From UBA6448 sp964430785 (GTDB taxonomy: Bacteria > Bacillota_I > Bacilli_A > RF39 > UBA660): DNA of 64,000 nt. The notes under the pieces are model-generated. The model did not search any database, was not told the DNA's origin, and saw only the letters and a list, made by a program, of their open reading frames with translations. The position numbers were made by a program, and so were the translations under genes. This document shows, piece after piece, positions 17,434-24,129 of this stretch; position 1 is the first letter of the stretch; every line of letters starts with the position of its first letter. The stretch spans positions 5,894 to 69,893 of the forward strand of contig CAYSFJ010000001.1 in the NCBI GenBank assembly GCA_964430785.1. The letters run 5' to 3'.

Positions 17434-17703
17434 ATGGAAATTACATCAGTAAAAGTTCACAAAACTGAAAGAGAAGGTTCTAGATTGAAAGGATATGCAA
17501 CAGTAACACTTGATGATTGCTTTGTTGTAAGAAATATCCGTATTATTGAAGGCGATGAAAAATTATTTATTGCTATGCCTAGTAAGAAGGTAAATGATGA
17601 ACGTTATGAAGATACCTGTCATCCAATAAATGCAGAGACAAGAAAAATGTTCGAAGATAAAATTTTAGAAGAATATAAAAATCCTTCATCTAGTGAAGAA
17701 TAA
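17434..17703 (+). CDS. spoVG: SpoVG RNA/DNA-binding regulator
   Basis: SpoVG is a small regulator needed for cortex formation and septation control in Bacillus, and a nucleic-acid-binding protein in Listeria and Borrelia. The 89 residues match from the start (MEITSVKVHK) through the conserved CFVVRNIRIIEG and the basic tract MPSKKVNDERYED. The ribosome site GGAG precedes ATG 17434. It is monocistronic here, bounded by its own promoter and terminator. Confidence 0.95.
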   Translation: MEITSVKVHKTEREGSRLKGYATVTLDDCFVVRNIRIIEGDEKLFIAMPSKKVNDERYEDTCHPINAETRKMFEDKILEEYKNPSSSEE

Positions 17704-17711
17704 TAAAAAAC

Positions 17712-17734
17712 AAAAAAGGCTTTGGCCTTTTTTT
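17712..17734 (+). terminator. Terminator after spoVG
   Basis: AAAAAAGGC (17712-17720), loop TTTG, then GCC and a run of seven T (17725-17734). The A-tract on the left means it may also work on the other strand. Confidence 0.85.
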
Positions 17735-17742
17735 AATTTCCT

Positions 17743-17770
17743 TCATTTTTATTTATTTAAATCATATAAT
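17743..17770 (+). promoter_or_regulatory. Candidate sigma-E promoter of yabPQ
   Basis: TCATTTT (17743-17749) and CATATAAT (17763-17770) separated by 13 bp. This matches 6 of 7 and 7 of 8 positions of the B. subtilis sigma-E consensus (KMATATT, CATACAHT). The genes downstream, yabP and yabQ, are mother-cell sigma-E genes in B. subtilis. Confidence 0.6.
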
Positions 17771-17784
17771 TAAGTGGTGATGAT

Positions 17785-18063
17785 ATGAATGATATGATGG
17801 TTAATTCAAAGCATGAAGTAAAAATGATTGATAGATCCATTTTAAATATAAGTGGTATTAAAAAAATAATTAATTTTGATAATAAAGAATTTATTGTCGA
17901 AAGCATAATGGGGCTTATTCATATTAAAGGCGAAAATATGGAATTATTAAATCTTGATACTACAAATTTGTTACTTAAAATTAAAGGTAAAATTAATAGT
18001 TTTATTTATTTAGAAAAAAGTAATAAAAAAGAAGAAAGTATTATAGCAAGGCTTTTTAAATGA
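17785..18063 (+). CDS. yabP: Sporulation protein YabP
   Basis: YabP is a mother-cell protein needed for spore formation in Bacillus. The 92 residues show the family pattern LNISGIKKI, FIVESIMGLIHIKG and a closing IKGKINSFIYLEKS. It starts at ATG 17785 behind GGTGAT. The stop overlaps the yabQ start by four bases. The biochemical role is not established. Confidence 0.88.
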   Translation: MNDMMVNSKHEVKMIDRSILNISGIKKIINFDNKEFIVESIMGLIHIKGENMELLNLDTTNLLLKIKGKINSFIYLEKSNKKEESIIARLFK

Positions 18064-18368
18064 AACCATTATATATAATTTTAATTTTTTTTATTAGTTT
18101 TATTTATGGAGTACTTTTTTTTATATTATCTTTATTAAATTATAAATTATTTAATAAATTCTCGTTATTTTTTAAATATCTTGTTACTTTATTATTTTCT
18201 TTTGATATTGCTATAATATATTTATTAATTGTATATAAAATAAATTATGGAATATTTCATGTATATTATTTAATTTTTACAATTCTCGGATTTTTAGTAG
18301 CTTATAAACTTAAAAATAGAACTGTAAACTTATGTAAAATTATAAAAAATAAATTAAAAAAGCATTGA
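18060..18368 (+). CDS. yabQ: Sporulation membrane protein YabQ
   Basis: A 102-residue membrane protein with about three hydrophobic segments (residues 4-26, 41-61 and 67-85) and a basic tail. YabQ is required for spore cortex formation in B. subtilis, where it is larger. The sequence is poorly conserved, so the identification relies on hydrophobic pattern, operon overlap with yabP, and the following divIC, as in B. subtilis. Confidence 0.75.
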   Translation: MKPLYIILIFFISFIYGVLFFILSLLNYKLFNKFSLFFKYLVTLLFSFDIAIIYLLIVYKINYGIFHVYYLIFTILGFLVAYKLKNRTVNLCKIIKNKLKKH

Positions 18369-18393
18369 CATATTTTCAAAATTAATTTATATA
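18365..18393 (+). promoter_or_regulatory. Predicted sigma-A promoter of divIC
   Basis: A perfect TTGACA (18365-18370) and TATATA (18388-18393) with a 17-bp spacer. The -35 overlaps the yabQ stop codon. This would give divIC a vegetative promoter separate from yabPQ. Confidence 0.7.
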
Positions 18394-18410
18394 TAATTTA
18401 GGAAGGTAAT

Positions 18411-18695
18411 ATGAAGACTAAAAAGGAGAAAAAGAGGTTATTTTTTATTAGTGTAATTATAATTTTTTTAATAGTTTTTTTGGGTGTTACTACATACAAA
18501 GATTTTTTAACAATTGTTAATAATAAAAAAGAAACAAAAAAATTGAATGCTCAGTATGAAAAATTATTAGATGAAAAAAAATCCTTGACATCTGAAGTTA
18601 CCAAAATGAAAGATCCAGAGTATTTAGCAAGATATGCTAAAGAAAAGTTTCTATATTCAAAAGACGATGAAGTAATTATTCGTATAGAAGAATAA
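18411..18695 (+). CDS. divIC: Cell division protein DivIC/FtsB
   Basis: A bitopic divisome protein of 94 residues: a basic cytoplasmic start, one transmembrane helix (residues 10-29) and a periplasmic-side coiled coil (about 32-65), ending with KDPEYLARYAKEKFLY, the conserved FtsB/DivIC stretch. It recruits FtsW/FtsI together with DivIB and FtsL. It is the last gene of the yabP-yabQ-divIC series. Its stop codon abuts the clpP stop with no gap. Confidence 0.88.
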   Translation: MKTKKEKKRLFFISVIIIFLIVFLGVTTYKDFLTIVNNKKETKKLNAQYEKLLDEKKSLTSEVTKMKDPEYLARYAKEKFLYSKDDEVIIRIEE

Positions 18696-19262
18696 TTATT
18701 TTTTTATAATATCATCAATTAATCCATATTCTTTTGCCTCTTTCGAAGACATATAATAGTCTTTACCAGTATCTTTTTCTATTTGTTTTATATTTTTACC
18801 TGTATTTTTAGACATTATTCTATTTATTTTTTCTTTAATTTTATTTATTCTCTCACTTTGAAGTTTTATGTTTCTTGCACTTCCCTCAAAACCTCCTATT
18901 ACTTCATGAATCATTATTTCTGTATTTTCAAGGGCATATCTTTTATATCCACTTGAAAGTAAAAATGCACCCATACTTGCACATAAACCCATTGCAATTG
19001 TTATAACATTACTTTTTATGAAATTCATTGTATCATAAATTGCAAGACCAGATGTAACTGAACCTCCTGGAGAATTTATATATAGATAAATATCTTTATT
19101 ATTTTCATTATCTAAGTAAAGTAATTGCCCAATAATAATATTTGCTAAGTTATCATTAATTTCCCCATTTAAAAAGATTATTCTATTTGTTAATAATAAG
19201 GAATATAAGTCATAAGTTATTAATTGTTTATCATTTTGTTTCAAAATCATTGGTATGTTCAT
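18696..19262 (-). CDS. clpP: ATP-dependent Clp protease proteolytic subunit
   Basis: The serine peptidase barrel that works with ClpX or ClpC. The triad Ser96 (GLCASMGAF), His119 (MIHE) and Asp168 (GKDYYMSSKEA) is intact in 188 residues. The residue after the His is Glu-Val instead of the usual Gln-Pro, and the loop is IGGFEGSA. This is the first of only two minus-strand genes, read towards divIC. Minus-strand sequence upstream of ATG has AGGTGA. No CtsR operator was recognised in the 106-bp divergent spacer. Confidence 0.93.
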   Translation of the reverse strand: MNIPMILKQNDKQLITYDLYSLLLTNRIIFLNGEINDNLANIIIGQLLYLDNENNKDIYLYINSPGGSVTSGLAIYDTMNFIKSNVITIAMGLCASMGAFLLSSGYKRYALENTEIMIHEVIGGFEGSARNIKLQSERINKIKEKINRIMSKNTGKNIKQIEKDTGKDYYMSSKEAKEYGLIDDIIKK

Positions 19263-19368
19263 TTGTTCACCTAATTATATATTAATAAAAAAGTTAAAAA
19301 TTTATTCATAAAATTTATAGATTTATAATAAAAAATATAGTATTATTAAAATAGAAGGGATTGATAAA

Positions 19369-21018
19369 GTGAAAGAAATCATTATTACATTTGATGATGG
19401 AAGACATGTTTTAGTACCATATAATTCAACTTATTATGATTTAAGTTTGAAAGAAACCAATTCAAATAATATTATTGGTGTTTTAATAGATGGTAAAGTT
19501 TTATCATTGAATGAAAAAATCACTAAAAATAATATAATTAAATTTATAGATATTACAAATCCCTATGGAAATAGAATGTATGTAGCTGGTCTTAAAATGG
19601 TATTTGAACTTGCTACGAAAAAATGTTATCCAAATATTAAAGTTAATTATTCATATAATGTACCAAATGGAATTATAGCAAATTTAATTAGTAAAAATAA
19701 ATTAGAAAAAAAAGATATTGAATTAATTATTAAAATGGTTGATGAAATTATTAAAAAAAATATCCATTTTGAAAAATTAATTATTAAAAATAATGATGCA
19801 ATAAATTATTATGAAGATATAGGTAATGTTGTAAAAGCGGATAATGTTAGAAATATTATAGATCCTACGGTAATATTATATGAGCTTGATGATTTAGTAA
19901 ATTACTATTATTCTGAAATGCCATATAGTACTGGAACACTTAATAAATATGAAATAAAATATTTAGGAAATAATAGAGTAGTAATAATAATTCCTAGTGT
20001 AAATTCAGATGGCTATTTACCAAACTATGTTAATTATGATGGTATTGTAAATGCCTATGTAGATGGTCAAAAATGGTTAGATATTATGAATGTTCCTTTT
20101 ATAAAAGATGTTAATAAGGAAATTTGTAATGGAAATATAGAAAATTTTATTAAATCATGTGAATTAAATTTTAATATTGAGATAAATGAGACAGCAAAAA
20201 TAGTTTCACAAAATAAAGAATTAAAATATGTGATGATTTCTGGTCCATCTTCAAGTGGAAAAACAACAATTACAAAAAGGCTAGGTTCTTATTTTAAAAT
20301 ATATGGATTAGATCCAATTATAATATCATTAGATGATTATTATAAAGAAAGGGTAGATAGTCCAAAAGATAAAAATGGAGAATATGATTTTGAATGTCTA
20401 GAGTGTACTGATTTAGATTATTTAAAAAAAGATATTACTAAACTTTTAAATGGTCAAGAAATAACACTTCCAAGATTTAATTTTGTAACTGGCTGTAAAG
20501 AGCTTACTTCAAAAAAAATTAAACTTAAAGAAAATAGTATTATTCTTTTTGAAGGATTACATGCTATTAATAATGGAATGCTTCCATTTATTCCAGATAA
20601 GTCAAAATATAAAATTTATGTTAGCCCATTTATTCCACTTAGTATAGATGAACATAATTATATATCAAATGCTGATTTAAGGCTTTTGAGAAGAATTGTC
20701 AGAGATTTTCGAACTAGAGGATATGATGTATCCACTACGATAAAAAATTCTAGAAAGGTTACTATGGGTGAAGATAAATATATTATACCTTTAATACCTG
20801 AAGCAGATAAAATTATAAATACTTCATTATCATATGAAGTTGGTATATTAAAAGTATTTGTAGAACCATTACTTTATTCGGTTCCAAGTACATCGCAGTA
20901 TTATAGTGAAGCAAGAAGATTACTTAGATTTTTAAATGGATTTTTCACAATAAGTGGTGAATATGTTCCAAAAGATTCAATTTTAAGAGAGTTTATAGGA
21001 GGTAGTGAATATGATTAA
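19369..21018 (+). CDS. TGS-domain nucleoside (uridine) kinase
   Basis: A 549-residue fusion. An N-terminal TGS-like segment (residues 1-65) and a region related to the second additional domain of threonyl-tRNA synthetase (up to about 220) precede a P-loop uridine kinase/phosphoribulokinase domain with GPSSSGKTT near residue 293 and a SLDDYY motif. This architecture is common in clostridia and relatives and is annotated as nucleoside kinase. The exact substrate and the function of the aminoacylation-like part are unknown. The GTG start at 19369 follows GAAGGGA. It overlaps gap. Confidence 0.85.
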   Translation: MKEIIITFDDGRHVLVPYNSTYYDLSLKETNSNNIIGVLIDGKVLSLNEKITKNNIIKFIDITNPYGNRMYVAGLKMVFELATKKCYPNIKVNYSYNVPNGIIANLISKNKLEKKDIELIIKMVDEIIKKNIHFEKLIIKNNDAINYYEDIGNVVKADNVRNIIDPTVILYELDDLVNYYYSEMPYSTGTLNKYEIKYLGNNRVVIIIPSVNSDGYLPNYVNYDGIVNAYVDGQKWLDIMNVPFIKDVNKEICNGNIENFIKSCELNFNIEINETAKIVSQNKELKYVMISGPSSSGKTTITKRLGSYFKIYGLDPIIISLDDYYKERVDSPKDKNGEYDFECLECTDLDYLKKDITKLLNGQEITLPRFNFVTGCKELTSKKIKLKENSIILFEGLHAINNGMLPFIPDKSKYKIYVSPFIPLSIDEHNYISNADLRLLRRIVRDFRTRGYDVSTTIKNSRKVTMGEDKYIIPLIPEADKIINTSLSYEVGILKVFVEPLLYSVPSTSQYYSEARRLLRFLNGFFTISGEYVPKDSILREFIGGSEYD

Positions 21019-22018
21019 AGTTGCAATTAATGGTTTTGGTAGAATAGGAAGAATAGCATTTAGGCAAATGATAACAGATCCTAATTTTGATATTGTTGCT
21101 ATAAATAATTTAGATATGAGTGCCAAGGATGCTGCATATTTAATAAAATATGATAGTGTTCATGGAACATTTCATGAAAATGAGATAACTTATAAAGATG
21201 ATAATATAGTTATATCTAATGTTAAGTTTATAAAGGTTTTTAATGAAAAAGATCCTGTTAATTTGCCATGGGAAAGTTTAAATGTTGATTTAGTTTTAGA
21301 GTGTACTGGTGCATTTACTTCTAAAGAAAAAGCAAGTGTACATATAACTTCAGGTGCAAAAAAAGTTTTAATTTCTGCACCTGGTAAAGACGAAATGCCC
21401 ACTATAGTAAATGGTGTAAATGATGATATATTAACTGGAAAGGAAACAGTTGTTAGTGCATCAAGTTGTACAACAAATTGTTTAGCACCACTTTTAAAAA
21501 TAATTGAGAATAACTTTGGTATAGAAAAAGGATTTATGAGTACAATTCATGCATATACAGCAGATCAAAATGCTATGGATAACATGCATAAAAAAGGAAT
21601 AAATTCTCGTAGGGGAAGAGCAAGTGCATATAATATTGTACCTACATCAACTGGAGCTGCAAAGTCAATAGGTCTAGTTATTCCAAACTTAAAAGGTAAA
21701 TTAGATGGAATAGCATATAGAGTTCCCACTATAGATGGATCTATGATTGACGTAACTTTAGAACTAAAAAAAAGAGTTACTATTGATGAAATAAATGAGA
21801 CTATAAAAAATAATCAAAATGATGCAATAAAATACACTGAAGATGCAATAGTATCAAGTGATATAATAGGTAAAAGGGTAGGTTGTACTTTTGATTCACT
21901 ATTAACAAATGTAGTCGATGTAGAGGGAAAACAATTAGTTAAGCTAGTAGGTTGGTATGATAATGAATATGGTTATACATATCAAATGTTATCTACAGCA
22001 AAAAAAATGTTTAAATAA
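21011..22018 (+). CDS. gap: Glyceraldehyde-3-phosphate dehydrogenase
   Basis: Glycolytic type I GAPDH, 335 residues. The NAD site INGFGRIGR opens the protein and the catalytic Cys153 sits in SSCTTNCLAP. The start ATG 21011 is used because TAGGAGGTAG lies at the correct distance; two codons earlier an ATG lacks spacing. Its start overlaps the nucleoside kinase by eight bases, and pgk follows after 14 bases, so the three genes form one operon. Confidence 0.97.
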   Translation: MIKVAINGFGRIGRIAFRQMITDPNFDIVAINNLDMSAKDAAYLIKYDSVHGTFHENEITYKDDNIVISNVKFIKVFNEKDPVNLPWESLNVDLVLECTGAFTSKEKASVHITSGAKKVLISAPGKDEMPTIVNGVNDDILTGKETVVSASSCTTNCLAPLLKIIENNFGIEKGFMSTIHAYTADQNAMDNMHKKGINSRRGRASAYNIVPTSTGAAKSIGLVIPNLKGKLDGIAYRVPTIDGSMIDVTLELKKRVTIDEINETIKNNQNDAIKYTEDAIVSSDIIGKRVGCTFDSLLTNVVDVEGKQLVKLVGWYDNEYGYTYQMLSTAKKMFK

Positions 22019-22032
22019 AAGTGAGTTGTTTT

Positions 22033-23169
22033 ATGAAATTTATTGATGAAGAAAATATAGAAAATAAAAACGTTATATTAAGATGTGATTTTAATGTTCC
22101 AATTGAAAATGGTAAAGTTTTAGATGATACTAAAATAAAAAAGAGTTTAAAAACTATAAATTATCTACTTGATAAAAACTGTAGTTTAATATTACTTAGT
22201 CATTTAGGAAGAATAAAAAGTAAAAAAGATAAAATAGAAAATAGCTTATCACCTGTTAAAAATACATTAACTAATTTATTAAACAGGGAAGTAAAATTTA
22301 TTAATAGTCCAGTTGGTATGGATGTTATTAATGAATGTAAAAATTTAAGTTCTGGTCAAATTATACTTTTAGAAAATACTCGTTTTTGTGATTATCCAGA
22401 AAAATTAGAAAGTCATAATGATTTAAATCTAGCAAAATATTGGTCTGTTTTAGCAGATGTGTTTGTAGTTGATGCATTTGCTTCTTTACATAGAGTGCAT
22501 ACTTCTGTTGCTGGTATATCTAATTATTTGCCTACATATTATGGCTTTCTTGTAAAAGAGGAAATATCTAATTTAAATCCTCTTATTGAAAATATACAAA
22601 GACCATATACCGTGTTTATGGGCGGTGCAAAAGTTGATGATAAACTTGTTTACATAAAAGGATTACTTGAAAAGTGTGATTATCTTTTAGTAGGAGGAGG
22701 TATAGCTAATTCATTTTTGTATGCGTGTGGTTTTGATGTAATGGATAGTTTATGCACTAGTGATGAAATAACATTATTAGAAATTAAAAATTTGATGAAA
22801 GAATATAGGGATAAAATTGTTTTACCAATAGATTTTGTAATTGAGGAAGACAAAATATTAGATTTAAATACAAAGTCAATAAAAAAATATATTTCTTATT
22901 TTGAAAAAAGTAAAACCATCTTTATTAATGGAACTGTTGGCCTTTTTGAAGATAAACGTTTTATAGTGGGAACATTTAATTTGTTTAATAGTTTAAAAAA
23001 TATAAATGCATATAAAGTTGCTGGTGGTGGTGATACACTAAATGCAATTAATACATTCAAACTAGACAAAAATTTTACATATCTTTCAAGTGGTGGAGGA
23101 GCAAGTTTAGAGTATATTAGTTCATCTCATCTTGAGGCTATTGATTATATAGATAATAGTAAAGATTAA
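22033..23169 (+). CDS. pgk: Phosphoglycerate kinase
   Basis: Makes ATP from 1,3-bisphosphoglycerate. The N-terminal RCDFNVP, the substrate-binding SHLGR, GGAKVDDK, and the nucleotide-binding GGGDT and SSGGGASLEY are present. The 378-residue length is a little below the usual 390-400. ATG 22033 follows AAGTGAG at 22019-22025; a GTG at 22021 is in frame but lies in the ribosome site. No triosephosphate isomerase gene follows, unlike B. subtilis, because spo0A interrupts the glycolytic series. Confidence 0.95.
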   Translation: MKFIDEENIENKNVILRCDFNVPIENGKVLDDTKIKKSLKTINYLLDKNCSLILLSHLGRIKSKKDKIENSLSPVKNTLTNLLNREVKFINSPVGMDVINECKNLSSGQIILLENTRFCDYPEKLESHNDLNLAKYWSVLADVFVVDAFASLHRVHTSVAGISNYLPTYYGFLVKEEISNLNPLIENIQRPYTVFMGGAKVDDKLVYIKGLLEKCDYLLVGGGIANSFLYACGFDVMDSLCTSDEITLLEIKNLMKEYRDKIVLPIDFVIEEDKILDLNTKSIKKYISYFEKSKTIFINGTVGLFEDKRFIVGTFNLFNSLKNINAYKVAGGGDTLNAINTFKLDKNFTYLSSGGGASLEYISSSHLEAIDYIDNSKD

Positions 23170-23174
23170 TATTT

Positions 23175-23215
23175 TTTCGACAAAATTTGACATATTTTTA
23201 CGTAAAGTGACAAAA
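23175..23215. promoter_or_regulatory. Spo0A boxes upstream of spo0A
   Basis: On the minus strand 23185-23175 reads TTTTGTCGAAA, a perfect match to the 0A-box consensus TTTTGTCRAAA. A weaker copy, TTTTGTCA, lies at 23215-23208, also on the minus strand. They sit about 50-85 bp upstream of the predicted spo0A transcription start, so they may mediate autoregulation. Confidence 0.7.
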
Positions 23216-23226
23216 TCTTACAATAT

Positions 23227-23254
23227 TTGCTATTGTATTTTGTAAATTTATAGT
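23227..23254 (+). promoter_or_regulatory. Predicted spo0A promoter
   Basis: TTGCTA (23227-23232) and TATAGT (23249-23254), 16-bp spacer. The start is expected near 23261, about 40 bases before the ATG. A sigma-H-type promoter was looked for but not found. Confidence 0.5.
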
Positions 23255-23299
23255 GTAACATGTATCTTGTGTGAGCGATTTGTTGGAAAAGAGGAAAAA

Positions 23300-24052
23300 A
23301 TGAATAAACCCATAAAAATTATAATTATTGATGATAACATAGTAGCAATAGATTCGATTAGAAAACATTTTGCTAACAATGATGATATTAAAATAATAGC
23401 GACATTTAATAACGGAGAGGAAGCTTTACAGTATATAGTAAACCATTCAAGTGAAATAGATATTACTATTTTGGAATTAATATTGCCAAGATTAGATGGT
23501 GTTTCATTACTTGATGAAATAAAGAATAGAAATATAAAAATAAATGTTATTGTTACTTCAAATTATAAAGATAATCATGTAATTTCTAATAGTGAAGCAT
23601 ATAATATTTCATGTTATTTATTAAAACCATATAGTATGATATCGCTTGAAAAAAGAATTAAAGATGCAATGACCAAGAAATATAATAATCCGTTTGGAGG
23701 CAATAATATAGATTTAGATATTAGTCAACTACTACATAATTTAGGTATACCATCACATGTTAAAGGTTATAAATATATTAGGGAGTGTATTATGATAGCT
23801 TGCAAAACAAATAAATGCTTACATGTAACTAAGGATTTATATCCTGAAGTATCGGTTATTTATGAAACAACCTCTTCGAGGGTAGAAAGAGCAATTAGAC
23901 ATGCAATAGAAATAAGCTGGGTTCGAGGTGACATTAAGCTTATGGATGAATTATTTGGCTTTAGTGTTAGTGTTGAAAAGTCAAAACCGACTAATTCAGA
24001 ATTTATATCTACCATTGCAGATAGAATAAAGTTAGATTGTAAATTAATATAA
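23300..24052 (+). CDS. spo0A: Sporulation master regulator Spo0A, D-to-E receiver
   Basis: A response regulator with an N-terminal receiver (residues 1-125) and the Spo0A DNA-binding domain (about 135-250), which includes HVKGYKYIRE, TSSRVERAIRHAIE and KPTNSEF. The acidic pair Asp11-Asp12, the conserved Thr (VTSN) and Lys (LLKPY) are present. The phospho-acceptor position, expected in LVLDIIMP, reads LELILP with Glu59 (codon GAA 23474-23476). Phosphorylation by a canonical phosphorelay should therefore be impossible or altered, and a constitutively active, phosphomimetic state is one option. ATG 23300 follows GAGG at 23291-23294. It sits between pgk and gpmI. Confidence 0.92.
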   Translation: MNKPIKIIIIDDNIVAIDSIRKHFANNDDIKIIATFNNGEEALQYIVNHSSEIDITILELILPRLDGVSLLDEIKNRNIKINVIVTSNYKDNHVISNSEAYNISCYLLKPYSMISLEKRIKDAMTKKYNNPFGGNNIDLDISQLLHNLGIPSHVKGYKYIRECIMIACKTNKCLHVTKDLYPEVSVIYETTSSRVERAIRHAIEISWVRGDIKLMDELFGFSVSVEKSKPTNSEFISTIADRIKLDCKLI

Positions 24053-24054
24053 AG

Positions 24055-24076
24055 TATTGCTTCGGTAATATTTTTT
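24055..24076 (+). terminator. Terminator after spo0A
   Basis: TATTGC (24055-24060), a stable TTCG tetraloop, GTAATA (24065-24070) with one G-U pair, and six T. Confidence 0.82.
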
Positions 24077-24078
24077 AT

Positions 24079-24107
24079 TTGCTATTTTATTAATCATGTG
24101 ATATTAT
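24079..24107 (+). promoter_or_regulatory. Predicted promoter of gpmI
   Basis: TTGCTA (24079-24084), 17-bp spacer, TATTAT (24102-24107), with TG one base upstream of the -10 (24099-24100). Hexamers and spacing equal those of the SRP RNA promoter. Confidence 0.7.
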
Positions 24108-24129
24108 TTTCCTAGAAAGAATTGTGATT

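Noticed and set aside
17894..17902. 0A-box-like string TTGTCGAAA within yabP
   Set aside because: It falls in coding sequence and is shorter than the perfect box upstream of spo0A; I treat it as chance.
19263..19368. Promoters in the clpP and nucleoside kinase divergent spacer
   Set aside because: Several -10-like strings occur in this AT-rich region but none has a credible -35 at proper spacing, and no CtsR site was found.
23187..23192. TTGACA as -35 of spo0A
   Set aside because: No -10 occurs at 16-18 bp; the TTGCTA/TATAGT pair further down is better spaced.
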